NCBI RefSeq assembly: GCF_017356015.1
Contig: NZ_JAFIQV010000038.1
Coordinates: 1-64,000 of the forward strand
Reading direction: 5' to 3'
From: Azospirillum sp. SYSU D00513
GTDB taxonomy: Bacteria; Pseudomonadota; Alphaproteobacteria; Azospirillales; Azospirillaceae
DNA length: 64,000 nt
Both the position numbers and the translations under genes were made by a program. The notes beneath the pieces are model-generated. The model ran no database searches. It had not been told where the DNA came from and saw only the letters and a list, made by a program, of their open reading frames with translations. This document shows positions 46,124 through 55,257 of this stretch, piece after piece (positions within the stretch are counted from its first letter, which is position 1; every line of letters starts with the position of its first letter).

Positions 46124-46570
46124 TCAGTCGCCGAGGTTCGACGGTGCCAGCAGCGGCAGGCCGGTGGCAGGATCCCGGCGGCGGGCCATGCAGGCGGGCA
46201 GTTCGGTCAGGATGAGTTCCAGGGTCGGGCGCACCTCCGCCTCCAGCAGGTGGCCGACCACGGCGCTGCCGTCACGGCGGCCCAGCGTGGCGTGAATGTG
46301 CAGGCTGGGCGCCCCGTCCACCAGCGCGATGTTGCCGGTCAGCGACACGACCTCGCACTGCTCCTCGACCGGGATGCGGTGGTAGTCGGAGCGGTCCAGG
46401 TCGAAGAAGCCCAGCACGGCGCGGCGGAAGGCGCCGATCCCGGTGAAGCTGCTGGCGTTGAACTCCCGTTGCCGCGCCATCTCGGTCAGGCCGGCCATGG
46501 GGTCCTCCCCGCTCTGGAAGACGACCGCGAAGACCCGTTCGGCGCCGTCATTCAGCTTCTTGATCCTCAT
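46124..46570 (-). CDS. PPC/DUF296 domain protein
   Basis: A 148-aa protein with the PPC (plants and prokaryotes conserved) domain: VFQSGEDPMAGLTEMARQ, SSFTGIGAFRRAVLGFF, and HIHATLGRRDGSAVVGHL with metal-type His residues. In plants PPC follows AT-hook DNA-binding motifs; the bacterial role is unknown. Single gene, weak ribosome site. Confidence 0.82.
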   Translation of the reverse strand: MRIKKLNDGAERVFAVVFQSGEDPMAGLTEMARQREFNASSFTGIGAFRRAVLGFFDLDRSDYHRIPVEEQCEVVSLTGNIALVDGAPSLHIHATLGRRDGSAVVGHLLEAEVRPTLELILTELPACMARRRDPATGLPLLAPSNLGD

Positions 46571-46722
46571 GCGCAGGCCCTTTCCGTTCCACCATGCCTC
46601 CCTTTTCGCAACAGGACCGTCCGGTCACGGTTCCGGTGGGGAGGGGGCCGGGGGCGAACAAGCTCCGCTCAAGCCATCGTGACGGATCGTTCCTGTTTTC
46701 CGCCTGTTCCCGCCTTACTTCC

Positions 46723-46750
46723 CTCAAAGGGCGAGACTCAAAGGGCGAGA
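46723..46750. repeat. 14-bp tandem duplication before the site-2 protease gene
   Basis: CTCAAAGGGCGAGA occurs twice in perfect tandem, ending six bases before ATG 46757. The AAAGGGCGAGA within it is the only candidate ribosome site, so the duplication doubles it. Confidence 0.85.
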
Positions 46751-46756
46751 CGCGCG

Positions 46757-47845
46757 ATGAACTGGTCGATCCCCATCGGCACCGTGAAGGGCACGGTGAT
46801 CCGCATCCACATCACCTTCCTGCTGTTCCTGCTGTGGATCGGCATCGCCCACCACGCGCAGGGCGGGGCGGAGGCGGCCCTGGAGGGCGTCGTCTTCATC
46901 GCGCTGCTGTTCCTGTGCGTCCTGCTGCACGAGTTCGGCCATGTCTTCGCAGCCCGGCGCTACGGGGTGCAGACACCGGACATCACGCTCCTGCCCATCG
47001 GCGGCGTCGCGCGGCTGGAGCGCATCCCGGAAAAGCCGTCGCAGGAGCTGGTGATCGCGCTGGCCGGTCCGGCCGTGAACATCGTGATCGCCGGCATCCT
47101 CTATCTCCTGCTCGGCGGCTTCCTGCCAGCGGGGAGCATGGAGGTCCAGAACGCGGGCGTGGACATGCTGGCCCGGCTCGCCTCGGTGAACCTGTTCCTG
47201 GCGCTCTTCAACCTGATCCCGGCCTTTCCCATGGACGGCGGGCGCGTGCTGCGGGCGATCCTCGCGGCACGGCTTGGCTATGGGCGGGGCACGCAGATGG
47301 CGGCCTCGGTCGGTCAGGCGGTGGCCTTCGGGCTCGGGCTGCTCGGCCTGTTCGGCAACCCCCTGCTGATCTTCATCGCGCTCTTCGTCTATCTGGGTGC
47401 CGCGTCGGAGGCGCACGCGGTGCAGATGCGGGAGATCACGCGCGGGGTCGCCGTGTCCGACGCCATGGTCACGCGATTCGAGAGCCTGTCGCCCTCCAGC
47501 GTCGTGGAGGACGCCGTGCAGTGCCTGATCCGCACCACCCAGCACGAGTTCCCGGTGGTGGACGGGGCGGGGCGGCTGCGCGGCGTGCTGACGCGCGACG
47601 ACATGATCCGCGCCCTGCGCGAGCGCGGCCCCGACACCCCCGTGCTGGAGGTGATGCGCACCGACATCCCCGTCGTCCGCAACCGCGGCAATCTAGAGGA
47701 AGCCCTGCGCGTCATGCAGGAGAACCGGCTGCCCGCCGTCGGCGTCACCGACGGCGAGGGCCGGCTGGTCGGGCTGGTGACGCCGGAGAATGTCGGCGAG
47801 ATGATGATGATCCAGTCGGCGCGGCCTCAGCCGGCGCGGCGGTGA
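46757..47845 (+). CDS. Site-2 protease (M50 family) with tandem CBS domains
   Basis: A 362-aa intramembrane metalloprotease. Zinc motif HEFGH in the second hydrophobic region and the third ligand in NLIPAFPMDGGR; about six membrane segments in residues 15-225. Two CBS domains (about 240-355) follow and may sense adenosine nucleotides. Such proteins cleave membrane-bound regulators. A 14-bp duplication covers its ribosome site. The substrate is not evident from neighbours. Confidence 0.88.
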   Translation: MNWSIPIGTVKGTVIRIHITFLLFLLWIGIAHHAQGGAEAALEGVVFIALLFLCVLLHEFGHVFAARRYGVQTPDITLLPIGGVARLERIPEKPSQELVIALAGPAVNIVIAGILYLLLGGFLPAGSMEVQNAGVDMLARLASVNLFLALFNLIPAFPMDGGRVLRAILAARLGYGRGTQMAASVGQAVAFGLGLLGLFGNPLLIFIALFVYLGAASEAHAVQMREITRGVAVSDAMVTRFESLSPSSVVEDAVQCLIRTTQHEFPVVDGAGRLRGVLTRDDMIRALRERGPDTPVLEVMRTDIPVVRNRGNLEEALRVMQENRLPAVGVTDGEGRLVGLVTPENVGEMMMIQSARPQPARR

Positions 47846-47864
47846 GGCGCCGCGCCGGCATGCG

Positions 47865-49196
47865 TCACAGCCCGAAGGGGTAGGTTTCCGCCGCACCCGC
47901 CTTCTCGGCGCCGGCGATCGGGGTGACGGCGCGGGTCTGGTCGAAGAAGACATACTGGTCGAACTGCCGCGACAGGCGGGATTCGACGTAATGGCTCCAG
48001 CGCTCGGTTTCCGGGCGGTAGATGACGCCGATGTAGCGCTCCAGCAGCGGCGTGGCGAGCAGCTCGCGCAGTTCCTCCGGGGCGGCCCGCAGGTCGAGCG
48101 CGAGGCGGGGCAGGCCGCTGTCGTGGAACAGACGCTCCACGCTGTCCGGACGGGAGGGGAGCACCTTCTTCACCTCCATCGGGTCGTCCCAGTCGGTGGC
48201 GGCGGCCACCGTGCCGGTGTGGGTGCCGAAGCCGACCAGCCGCACCGCGTCGCCGTGGCGCTCCCGGCAGAGCTGGCCCAGGTTCAGCTCGCCCCGGTCG
48301 GACATGCCGGTCTCGCGCGCGTCGCCGATGTGGGAGTTGTGCGCCCAGACCACCGCCTTCGGCGCCGTCTTGCCGTCCGGCCGCCAGGACAGCAGCGCGT
48401 CCAGCGTGTCGGCCATGTGGGTGTCGCGCAGGTTCCAGGAATCATCGTCCGACCGGTACATGGAGCGGTAGTAGCGTTCCGCCGAGGCGACGACGCGGGC
48501 GTTCTGCGCTGCGTCGAAATAGGCGGTACCGCCCTGCCGCATGTAGTCGAGCTGCTTTTCCAGCAGGTCGCGCAGCACCTTCAGCACGCCGTCCTCGCAC
48601 AAGCCGAAGCCCTCGGCCATCGTCATGTGGCCGTAGACCTCCGGCCGGCGCAGCCAGGGCTCGAAGCAGGAATAGCGGCGGCGCGCCTCCTTCGCGGTCT
48701 CCGGGTCGATGCGCTCGAGATAGGCCAGCACCGCCTGGGTGGAGCTGTTGAGGCTGTAGAGGTCGAGGCCGAAGAAGCCGGCCTTGCGCTCCATCTCAGG
48801 AACCGTCTCGTTGTGGGCGCGCAGCCAGCCGATCAGGGCGGCGACCTCCTCGTTGCGCCACATCCAGGTCGGGAAGCGGCCGAAGGGCGGCCCGTCCGCC
48901 TGGGAGGGGCGCAGCCCCCCGCGGATGAAGGCGTCGAGATGCGCTGCGTCCGGCCAGTCGGCCTCCACCGCGATGATGGTGAAGCCGTGCTTCTCCACCA
49001 GCCGCCGGGTGATCGCCGCCCGCGCCCGGTAGAACTCCGACGTGCCGTGCGACGCCTCGCCCAGCAGGACGACCCGCGCCTCGCCCAGGCTGTCGAAGGC
49101 GGCGGCGAAGTCCGGATCGTCCGGATCCGGAAGAGGCCGGGCCTGTTCCGCGATCATCTTCGGGACGGGGTCGAGGGAAGCGCGAAAGGCGGCCAT
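47865..49196 (-). CDS. Erythromycin esterase-like protein
   Basis: A 443-aa protein of the erythromycin esterase superfamily. Active-site motifs are LGEASHGTSEFYRAR (catalytic His in the family) and VEADWPDA; GFFGLDLYSLN and VVWAHNSHIGDARETGM follow. Family members outside resistance islands often have unknown substrates, so macrolide resistance should not be assumed. ATG 49196 has GGAG eight bases upstream; the in-frame start at 49268 adds 24 residues. Confidence 0.82.
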   Translation of the reverse strand: MAAFRASLDPVPKMIAEQARPLPDPDDPDFAAAFDSLGEARVVLLGEASHGTSEFYRARAAITRRLVEKHGFTIIAVEADWPDAAHLDAFIRGGLRPSQADGPPFGRFPTWMWRNEEVAALIGWLRAHNETVPEMERKAGFFGLDLYSLNSSTQAVLAYLERIDPETAKEARRRYSCFEPWLRRPEVYGHMTMAEGFGLCEDGVLKVLRDLLEKQLDYMRQGGTAYFDAAQNARVVASAERYYRSMYRSDDDSWNLRDTHMADTLDALLSWRPDGKTAPKAVVWAHNSHIGDARETGMSDRGELNLGQLCRERHGDAVRLVGFGTHTGTVAAATDWDDPMEVKKVLPSRPDSVERLFHDSGLPRLALDLRAAPEELRELLATPLLERYIGVIYRPETERWSHYVESRLSRQFDQYVFFDQTRAVTPIAGAEKAGAAETYPFGL

Positions 49197-49364
49197 GGGC
49201 GCCACTCCAGCTTGGGGAAGCAATGTCGGATCCCGTAACCGTCCGCCTTCGCCGGGGTTCCGTGGCACGAGGGAGGGCCGCGCGGCATTGCGGCCCGCGG
49301 GGGTGCGGCCCTATATTGGGCGGGACCGGGCAGCGGCCCGGCCGGCATGGCACCAAGGGCACGG

Positions 49365-49793
49365 ATGCGCATCGCACGCTTGCTGGCGTTTGTGTTGTTC
49401 GGACTCCTCCTCGGCTGGGGAGCCTTCGCCATGCCCGCCGCGACGGCGGCGCCGCTCGATGGGGCCGTTTCCCCGCACTGCGCCACGCATGCGGAGCATG
49501 GGAACGGCCTGCATGGGCATGGCGCCCATGGGCAAGCCTCCCACTCCGGTGACGCGCATTCCCATGGCGCTCGCGATCACGGCGCCCCTGGCGGCGGCTC
49601 CGATGGCGGCCATGCTTCCCACAAGGGCCATGCGGGCTGCTGCCTGATGGCCTGCGGCGCCGTGGCGCTGGAGCCCGCGCGGGCCGAGATGACGCCGGTG
49701 TCCTGGACGGAGGCCGTCCTGCCGGCCTTCACGGAATCGGCGCGCCACGGGCGCGCCCTGTCGCCGCCGAGACGCCCGCCCCGCGCCGCCTGA
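49365..49793 (+). CDS. His-rich exported protein of the copper locus
   Basis: A 142-aa precursor with a signal peptide (ARLLAFVLFGLLLGWGAFAM, cut) and a mature part with about 15 His in HGNGLHGHGAHGQ, HASHKGHAGCC and similar. Likely binds copper or another soft metal in the periplasm (CopL/DUF2946-like by composition). It leads the cluster of cupredoxin, CopA and CopB genes. ATG 49365 is favoured over 49347 because it gives a short basic N-region. Confidence 0.65.
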   Translation: MRIARLLAFVLFGLLLGWGAFAMPAATAAPLDGAVSPHCATHAEHGNGLHGHGAHGQASHSGDAHSHGARDHGAPGGGSDGGHASHKGHAGCCLMACGAVALEPARAEMTPVSWTEAVLPAFTESARHGRALSPPRRPPRAA

Positions 49794-49925
49794 GGCCTTT
49801 CCCGGAAGAGCCGGACCCTCGTCGTCCGGCCGCCGGCCTTTTTTCCCCAGTCACGTCCGGCCCGCCACAGCCGCGAGCCGCAACCCTGCCCGGCATCCCC
49901 GATGCCGTGGAGGAGGAGCATCCCC

Positions 49926-50483
49926 ATGCCTTCGAACCGCACGCTTTTCGCCGCCCTGATCGCCGCCGCCGGCCTGATCGCGCCGCCGGCCCTGGCCGCC
50001 CAGGGTGCCGCCGGCCATTCCCACGGCACCGACGCCGTGGGCAAGCCGGCGAAAGCCTCCGCCGCCAAGCGCACCATCCAGGTCACCATGGGAGACAATT
50101 TCTTCGAGCCGGAAACCATCCAGGTGAAGGCCGGGGAGACGGTCCGCTTCGTCGTGAAGAACAGCGGCCAGTTCCTGCACGAGTTCAATCTCGGCACCGC
50201 CGCGATGCACGCCGAACACCAGGAGCAGATGGCCATGATGGTGGAACACGGCATGCTGACGGAGAGCGGCATCAACCACAAGATGATGAACATGGACCAT
50301 TCCAAGATGCCGGGAATGAACCATTCCATGAAGCACGACCACGCCAACAGCGTGCTGGTCGAACCCGGCCGGACCGGGGAGCTGACCTGGACCTTCACCA
50401 AGGCCACGGCGCTCGAATTCGCCTGCAACATGCCCGGCCATTACGAATCCGGCATGGTCGGCAAGCTCGCCGTCCAGCGCTGA
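49926..50483 (+). CDS. Cupredoxin (plastocyanin/azurin-like) with Met/His-rich loop
   Basis: A 185-aa periplasmic copper protein. The signal peptide ends near PALAA. Type-1 copper ligands are H in FLHEFNLG and C, H, M in FACNMPGHYESGM. Between them is an insert of about 50 residues rich in Met and His (MNMDHSKMPGMNHSMKHDH), suitable for extra Cu(I) binding. AGGAGGAGC lies before ATG 49926. 12 bp before copA, in one operon. Confidence 0.86.
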   Translation: MPSNRTLFAALIAAAGLIAPPALAAQGAAGHSHGTDAVGKPAKASAAKRTIQVTMGDNFFEPETIQVKAGETVRFVVKNSGQFLHEFNLGTAAMHAEHQEQMAMMVEHGMLTESGINHKMMNMDHSKMPGMNHSMKHDHANSVLVEPGRTGELTWTFTKATALEFACNMPGHYESGMVGKLAVQR

Positions 50484-50494
50484 GGGGGGAAGGC

Positions 50495-52252
50495 ATGACC
50501 AACCAATCGCACGGCCTCTCCCGGCGCGACGCGCTGCGGCTCGCCGGGATGGCGGGGCTCGCCGGCGTGGTGACCGCCTATCCGGGGCGCCGCAGCTTCG
50601 CCTCCTCCGACCGGACGCTGGATCTGGCGGTGGAGCGGACCCGCATCGCCATCGACGGCGTGCCGGGCCGGGGCATCGCCATCGGCGGCTCCATTCCCGC
50701 CCCCACGCTGCGCTGGCGCGAGGGGGAGGAGGTGGTCGTCCGCGTCACCAACCGCCTGGACGAGCCGACCTCCATCCACTGGCACGGGCTGCTGTTGCCG
50801 GGGGTGATGGACGGCGCGCCGGGCTTCAACGGCTACGAGCCGATCCGGCCCGGACAGACCTACACCTACCGCTTCCAGCTCCGCCAGGCGGGCACCTACT
50901 GGTACCACAGCCACTCCGCCTCTCAGGAGCAGGAGGGCATGTACGGCGCCATCGTGATCGAGCCCGCCGGCCGCGACCCCGTGCGGGCTGACCGGGATTA
51001 TGTCCTCCTGCTCTCCGACCACACGGCGGAGGACCCGGAAGCGGTCCTGCGCAAGCTGAAGATCAGCGAGGGCTACTACAACAACGGCAAGCGCACGCTG
51101 CTGGACTTCTTCCGCGACGCCCGCCGCGACGGGCTCCAGGCCACGGTCGGCGACCGGCTCGACTGGGGCGAAATGCGGATGGAGGCGACCGACCTCGCCG
51201 ACGTGACCGGCTACCAATTCCTGGTCAACGGCAAGGGGCCGCAGGACAACTGGACCGGCCTCTTCACCCCCGGCGAGCGGGTGCGGCTGCGGATCATCAA
51301 CGCTTCGGCCATGACGATCTTCGACGTCCGCATTCCGGGCCTGCCCATGACCGTGGTCGCGGCCGACGGGCAGAACGTCGTGCCGGTGCGGGCGGACGAA
51401 TTCCGCTTCGGGGTGGGCGAGACCTACGACGTCGTCGTGCTGCCGCGCGAGGACAAGGCCTTCACCCTCTTCGCCGAGCCCATCGACCGCTCCGGCTTCG
51501 CCCGCGCCACGCTCGCCCCGCGCGAGGGCATGCAGGGCGACCTACCCGAGCGACGCCCGCGCACCGTGCTGACCATGGCCGACATGGGAATGGCGCATGG
51601 GGGAATGGCGCATGGGGGAATGGATCACGGAGGAATGGACCATGGCGGGAAGGACCATGGAAGCATGGGGCATGACTCCATGGACCACGGCGCGATGGAT
51701 CATGGTTCGATGGAGCATGGCGCCATGGCCGGCATGGACCATGGCGCGGAAAAGCGTGCCGGTCACGCCGCCGGCTGGGCGGACGCGGGCACACCGCCGG
51801 GCGCCAGGGCGCTCGCTTATGCGGACCTGAAGTCCTTCACCCCGACCGAGGATTCCCGCGAGCCCTCCCATGAGCTCGAGCTGCGGCTGAACGGCATGAT
51901 GTCCCGCTACATCTGGACCCTGAACGGGCGGAAGTTCGGCGAGGGCGAACCGATCCGGGTGGCCCAGGGCGACCGCATCCGCATCCGCTACGTGAACGAG
52001 ACCATGATGGCCCACCCCATGCACCTGCACGGCATGTTCGTGGAGATGGAGAACGGCCAGAAGGGACGGCTGCCGAAGAAGCACGTCGTGCTCGTTCCGC
52101 CGGGCCAGACCAGTTCAGTCGTGCTGACCGCGAGCGAGGCGGGCGAATGGCCCTTCCACTGCCACCTTCTCTATCACATGGCTTCCGGCATGATGACGCG
52201 CTTCATCGTCGAGCCGCGCACGGCCCAGCTCCGGCGGGGGAACGGCGCATGA
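50495..52252 (+). CDS. copA: Copper-resistance multicopper oxidase CopA
   Basis: A 585-aa multicopper oxidase with a twin-arginine signal (SRRDALRLAG). Copper motifs: HWHG (about 93-96), WYHSHS (about 138-143), HPMHLHG and HCHLLYHMASGM (near the C-terminus). Oxidises Cu(I) to Cu(II) in the periplasm. A Met/His/Gly/Asp repeat (DHGxM units) lies at about 363-420 and probably binds copper. Ends with ATGA overlap with copB. Not the P-type ATPase CopA. Confidence 0.93.
   Translation: MTNQSHGLSRRDALRLAGMAGLAGVVTAYPGRRSFASSDRTLDLAVERTRIAIDGVPGRGIAIGGSIPAPTLRWREGEEVVVRVTNRLDEPTSIHWHGLLLPGVMDGAPGFNGYEPIRPGQTYTYRFQLRQAGTYWYHSHSASQEQEGMYGAIVIEPAGRDPVRADRDYVLLLSDHTAEDPEAVLRKLKISEGYYNNGKRTLLDFFRDARRDGLQATVGDRLDWGEMRMEATDLADVTGYQFLVNGKGPQDNWTGLFTPGERVRLRIINASAMTIFDVRIPGLPMTVVAADGQNVVPVRADEFRFGVGETYDVVVLPREDKAFTLFAEPIDRSGFARATLAPREGMQGDLPERRPRTVLTMADMGMAHGGMAHGGMDHGGMDHGGKDHGSMGHDSMDHGAMDHGSMEHGAMAGMDHGAEKRAGHAAGWADAGTPPGARALAYADLKSFTPTEDSREPSHELELRLNGMMSRYIWTLNGRKFGEGEPIRVAQGDRIRIRYVNETMMAHPMHLHGMFVEMENGQKGRLPKKHVVLVPPGQTSSVVLTASEAGEWPFHCHLLYHMASGMMTRFIVEPRTAQLRRGNGA
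51583..51745 (+). repeat. Degenerate 15-bp repeat encoding (M/K)(D/A/E)HG(G/S/A)M units in CopA
   Basis: About ten in-frame units of the type ATGGxxCATGGxGGx; several adjacent copies (GCGCATGGGGGAATG, 51592-51620) are identical. It codes for the copper-binding Met/His segment. Confidence 0.8.
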
Positions 52253-53022
52253 GACGGCACTTGAAGGGGATGATCCCGGCGGCACGCGCCACGCTCATCG
52301 CCGGCGCGCTGGCGCTTTCGACCGGCGCGGCCATGGCTGCGGATCCGCATGGCACCTCTCAGCACGGCGCGGAGGCCTTCCATGAGGAGCCGCCGATCCT
52401 GGCCACCCTGTCCGTCGAGCGGTTCGAGCACCGCTGGAAGGACGGAGAGAACAGCCTGGACTGGGAAGCCGAGGGCTGGATCGGCGGCGACACCCACAAG
52501 CTCCGCTTCCGTGCGGAGGGCGAAAAGCCGGTGGACGGGCCGGTGGAGGAGGCGGAGTTCCAGCTCCTCTACAGCCGCATGGTCTCGGAGTTCTGGGATG
52601 CCCAGATCGGCGTCCGGCACGACGTCCGGCCGCTGCCGCAGACGACCTACGCCGTCGCCGGGTTCGAGGGGATGGCGCCCTATTTCCTCGACGTCACCGC
52701 CCTGGCCTTTCTCAGCGAGGACGGCGACCTCAGCGCCCGGCTGGAGGCCGAACAGGACCTGCTGATCACCCAGCGCCTCGTCCTCCAGCCCAGGATCGAG
52801 GTGAACGCGTCGGCTCAGCGCGTGCGGGAACTGCACGCGGGCCGGGGCGTGAACGACGTCGAACTCGGCCTGCGGCTCCGCTACGAGGTGGCACGGGAGT
52901 TCGCGCCCTATGTCGGGGTGAGCTGGGAGCGGAAACTCGGCGAAACGGCCGAGATGGCCCGCGCCCACGGCGAGGACGCGAGCAGCCTGTCCTTCCTGGC
53001 GGGCCTGCGCGTCTGGTTCTGA
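52249..53022 (+). CDS. copB: Copper-resistance outer-membrane protein CopB
   Basis: A 257-aa outer-membrane barrel protein. The signal peptide (ARATLIAGALALSTGAAMAA) is followed by a short His-containing segment and then the CopB family core (EHRWKDGENSLDWEAEGWIG, cut; AEFQLLYSRMVSEFWDAQIG; ending in LAGLRVWF with terminal Phe, typical for outer-membrane barrels). It is shorter than CopB versions with long Met-rich N-terminal repeats. ATG overlaps the copA stop. Confidence 0.92.
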   Translation: MRRHLKGMIPAARATLIAGALALSTGAAMAADPHGTSQHGAEAFHEEPPILATLSVERFEHRWKDGENSLDWEAEGWIGGDTHKLRFRAEGEKPVDGPVEEAEFQLLYSRMVSEFWDAQIGVRHDVRPLPQTTYAVAGFEGMAPYFLDVTALAFLSEDGDLSARLEAEQDLLITQRLVLQPRIEVNASAQRVRELHAGRGVNDVELGLRLRYEVAREFAPYVGVSWERKLGETAEMARAHGEDASSLSFLAGLRVWF

Positions 53023-53060
53023 CGGCCGCAACGGGGGCCGGCCACTGCTGCGGCCGGTCC

Positions 53061-53102
53061 CTGTTCAGCCGGCCCCGTTCAGCCTGCCCCCGTTCAGCCT
53101 GA
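53061..53102. repeat. 15-bp tandem repeat, about three copies
   Basis: CTGTTCAGCCGGCCC, CGTTCAGCCTGCCCC and CGTTCAGCCTG(ACC), head to tail, covering the stop codon of the minus-strand thioredoxin/NHL gene. The core CGTTCAGCC is also the core of the repeat at 33900. Confidence 0.8.
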
Positions 53103-54593
53103 CCAAGTCCGGCTGGTGCGCTCCGCGATCCGGTATTCGACGATCCGGTGGTTGTTCGTGTCGGACAGCAGCAGCCGGTCCGGCCCGTCCGGCTGAATGC
53201 CGGCGGGCTCGCCCAGCGGCAGGCAGAGCGGGTCGGCGCAGGTGAAGGGGCGGTCCTCCAGATCGGAAAGGGTGCGCCGCTCCAGGTCGAGCACGCGCAC
53301 GGCGCCATTGTAGCTGTCGGCGACGAGGAGGCGCCGGTCGTCCCACAGGGCGACGCCCAGGGGATGTTGAAGCCGCGCCAGATCGAGCGGGCCGTTCACA
53401 TGGCCGAATTCGAACAGCCCGCCGCCCACCAACGTCCTCACCGCCCCTGTCGCCGCATCCACAGCTCGGATGGCGGAGCTTTCAGGATCGGCGACGAAGA
53501 GCGTCCGGCCGTCACGGGACAGGGCGAGGCCGCTGGGCTGGGCGAAGGCGGCCTCCTGCGGTCCGGCATCGTGCAGCCCCTCCGCCCCGCTGCCCGCCAG
53601 GGGACACACCGTGCCATCCCGCAGGTCCAGCACGCCGATCTGGTGCGTTCCAGCGTTGGCGAAGAACAGCCGGTCCCCCGACAGTTCCAGGTCCCAGGGG
53701 GAGGCGAGCGCCGTCTCCCGGCCCTCGCCGGAACCGCGCAGCACCCGGCCGCGCCCGCCGGTGCCGGCCAGTGTTGTCACGGCGCCGGTGGCCCGGTCGA
53801 TGCGGCGGATGGCGTGGTTGCCGGTGTCGGCGACGTAGATGGCGTGAGCATCGGCGATTAGCCCCTGCGGCGCGGCGAACCGGGCATCCGCGGGCAGTCC
53901 ATCGGCGAAGCCGGGGGCACCGCTGCCGTAGCGGGCGCGTTCACGGCCATCGTCGTCGAGCAGGACGATCTGATGGTGCCCGGAGTCCGCGAGGAGCCAG
54001 CGCTTCCCGGGGCCGGGCAGCGGCTTCAGCTTGCCGGGAAAGCGCAGGCTTCCCCCGGCCGCCGCCGGTTCCGGCAGGCCGAGCGATCCGGGCTGGATCT
54101 TGCCTTCCCGCCGGTAACGGTCCAGCGCCGCCGCCACGCCGTCGCGCAGCCGGTCCGCGTCCGGTTCGCCCGAACCCTGGTCCACGACATAGCCGTCCGG
54201 CGACACCAGCGTGAGGGTCGGCCAGGCGCGGATGCCGTACTGGTTCCAGAGCGCCAGGCCGGGATCGTGGGCGACCGGATGCCGGATGCCCAGGCGGGCA
54301 ATGGCCGCGGCGGCGCTGGCCGGGTCGCGCTCCGCCGCGAATTTCGGCGAATGCACGCCCACCACCACGACCTCCTCCGGGAAGGCTTCCTCCACCCGGC
54401 GCAGGGCGGGCAGGGCGTGCAGGCAGTTGACGCAGCCGAGGGTCCAGAAATCGAGCAGAACCAGCTTGCCGGCCAGCGCTCCCCTCAGGGACAGCGGCCC
54501 CGGCGCGTTGAGCCAGACGATGCCGGGGCGGTCGAGATCGGGGGCGCGCACGATGCCGCGCCTGCCCCCGCCCGCACCGGCCGTCTCCATCAT
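53094..54593 (-). CDS. Thioredoxin-like domain fused to NHL repeats (NHLRC2-like)
   Basis: A 499-aa protein. The N-terminal thioredoxin-like domain (about 15-160) has the redox motif CVNC (LLDFWTLGCVNCLHALPAL, cut) and the cis-Pro in IRAWPTLTLVS. An NHL beta-propeller follows (about 170-495) with repeats like ADSGHHQIVLLDDDG, VADTGNHAIRRID and VADSYNGAVRVLDL. No signal peptide, so probably cytoplasmic. Function unknown. It lies 18 bp after msrB on the same strand, so a redox-repair operon is possible. Confidence 0.86.
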   Translation of the reverse strand: MMETAGAGGGRRGIVRAPDLDRPGIVWLNAPGPLSLRGALAGKLVLLDFWTLGCVNCLHALPALRRVEEAFPEEVVVVGVHSPKFAAERDPASAAAAIARLGIRHPVAHDPGLALWNQYGIRAWPTLTLVSPDGYVVDQGSGEPDADRLRDGVAAALDRYRREGKIQPGSLGLPEPAAAGGSLRFPGKLKPLPGPGKRWLLADSGHHQIVLLDDDGRERARYGSGAPGFADGLPADARFAAPQGLIADAHAIYVADTGNHAIRRIDRATGAVTTLAGTGGRGRVLRGSGEGRETALASPWDLELSGDRLFFANAGTHQIGVLDLRDGTVCPLAGSGAEGLHDAGPQEAAFAQPSGLALSRDGRTLFVADPESSAIRAVDAATGAVRTLVGGGLFEFGHVNGPLDLARLQHPLGVALWDDRRLLVADSYNGAVRVLDLERRTLSDLEDRPFTCADPLCLPLGEPAGIQPDGPDRLLLSDTNNHRIVEYRIAERTSRTWSG

Positions 54594-54610
54594 GGGATCA
54601 GGCCATCAGG

Positions 54611-55102
54611 TCAGAAGGCGGCGTCGGCGGCGCCGTCCAGCGAACGGGTCGGCTCCTCGCCCTCCGGCACGAAGCGCAGCGAGATCGAATTGATGCAGAA
54701 GCGCATGCCCGTCGGGGGCGGGCCGTCCGGGAAGACATGGCCCTGGTGGCTGCCGCAGCGCGCGCAGAGGATCTCCACGCGGACCATGCCGTAGCTCGTG
54801 TCCTTGACCAGCCGCACATGCTCCTTGTCGAAGGGGGCGGTGAAGCTCGGCCAACCGGTACCGGATTCGAACTTCTCCTCCGCCTTGAAGAGCGGCAGGT
54901 CGCACATCTTGCAGCAATAGACGCCGGGTTCCTTGTTGTTGAGCAGCCCCCCGCAGAAGGGCGCCTCGGTGCCGTGCCGGAGCAGCACGTCCCGCTCCTC
55001 GGCGGTGAGGGCGGATTCCAGCCGCTCGCGAACGTCCGGCGGCGGGGGGGTGAGATCGAAGCCCGTGGAGGACATCCGCGCGGTTTCGGATGGCGTCGTC
55101 AT
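54611..55102 (-). CDS. msrB: Peptide-methionine (R)-S-oxide reductase MsrB
   Basis: A 163-aa enzyme reducing R-methionine sulfoxide in proteins. The zinc site is formed by two CXXC pairs (CKMC and CARC), the substrate motif is GTGWPSF, and the catalytic Cys lies in RFCINSISL. Length is normal with a 20-residue N-terminal extension. AAGGA precedes the ATG. Immediately upstream of the thioredoxin/NHL gene and beyond the copper genes, consistent with repair of oxidised Met. Confidence 0.93.
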   Translation of the reverse strand: MTTPSETARMSSTGFDLTPPPPDVRERLESALTAEERDVLLRHGTEAPFCGGLLNNKEPGVYCCKMCDLPLFKAEEKFESGTGWPSFTAPFDKEHVRLVKDTSYGMVRVEILCARCGSHQGHVFPDGPPPTGMRFCINSISLRFVPEGEEPTRSLDGAADAAF

Positions 55103-55257
55103 GGTTCAGTCCTTGATTGCGGTCTCGGCACGGGCGTGCGCGGCCGTCGGCACGCCCCCACCGGGAAGACACGGAAACAGACCCACCCATATGGGATCGG
55201 ATCCGCCCCATGTCTCCCACCGGAGGGGAGAATTCCGCACGGCCGGACCGCGCCCCG

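Noticed and set aside
47865..49196. Macrolide resistance gene
   Set aside because: Only the superfamily is recognisable; chromosomal erythromycin-esterase-like proteins usually have other, unknown substrates.
51583..51745. Regular repeat resembling a CRISPR array
   Set aside because: Units are 15 bp, without spacers, in frame within copA, and code for a Met/His segment.
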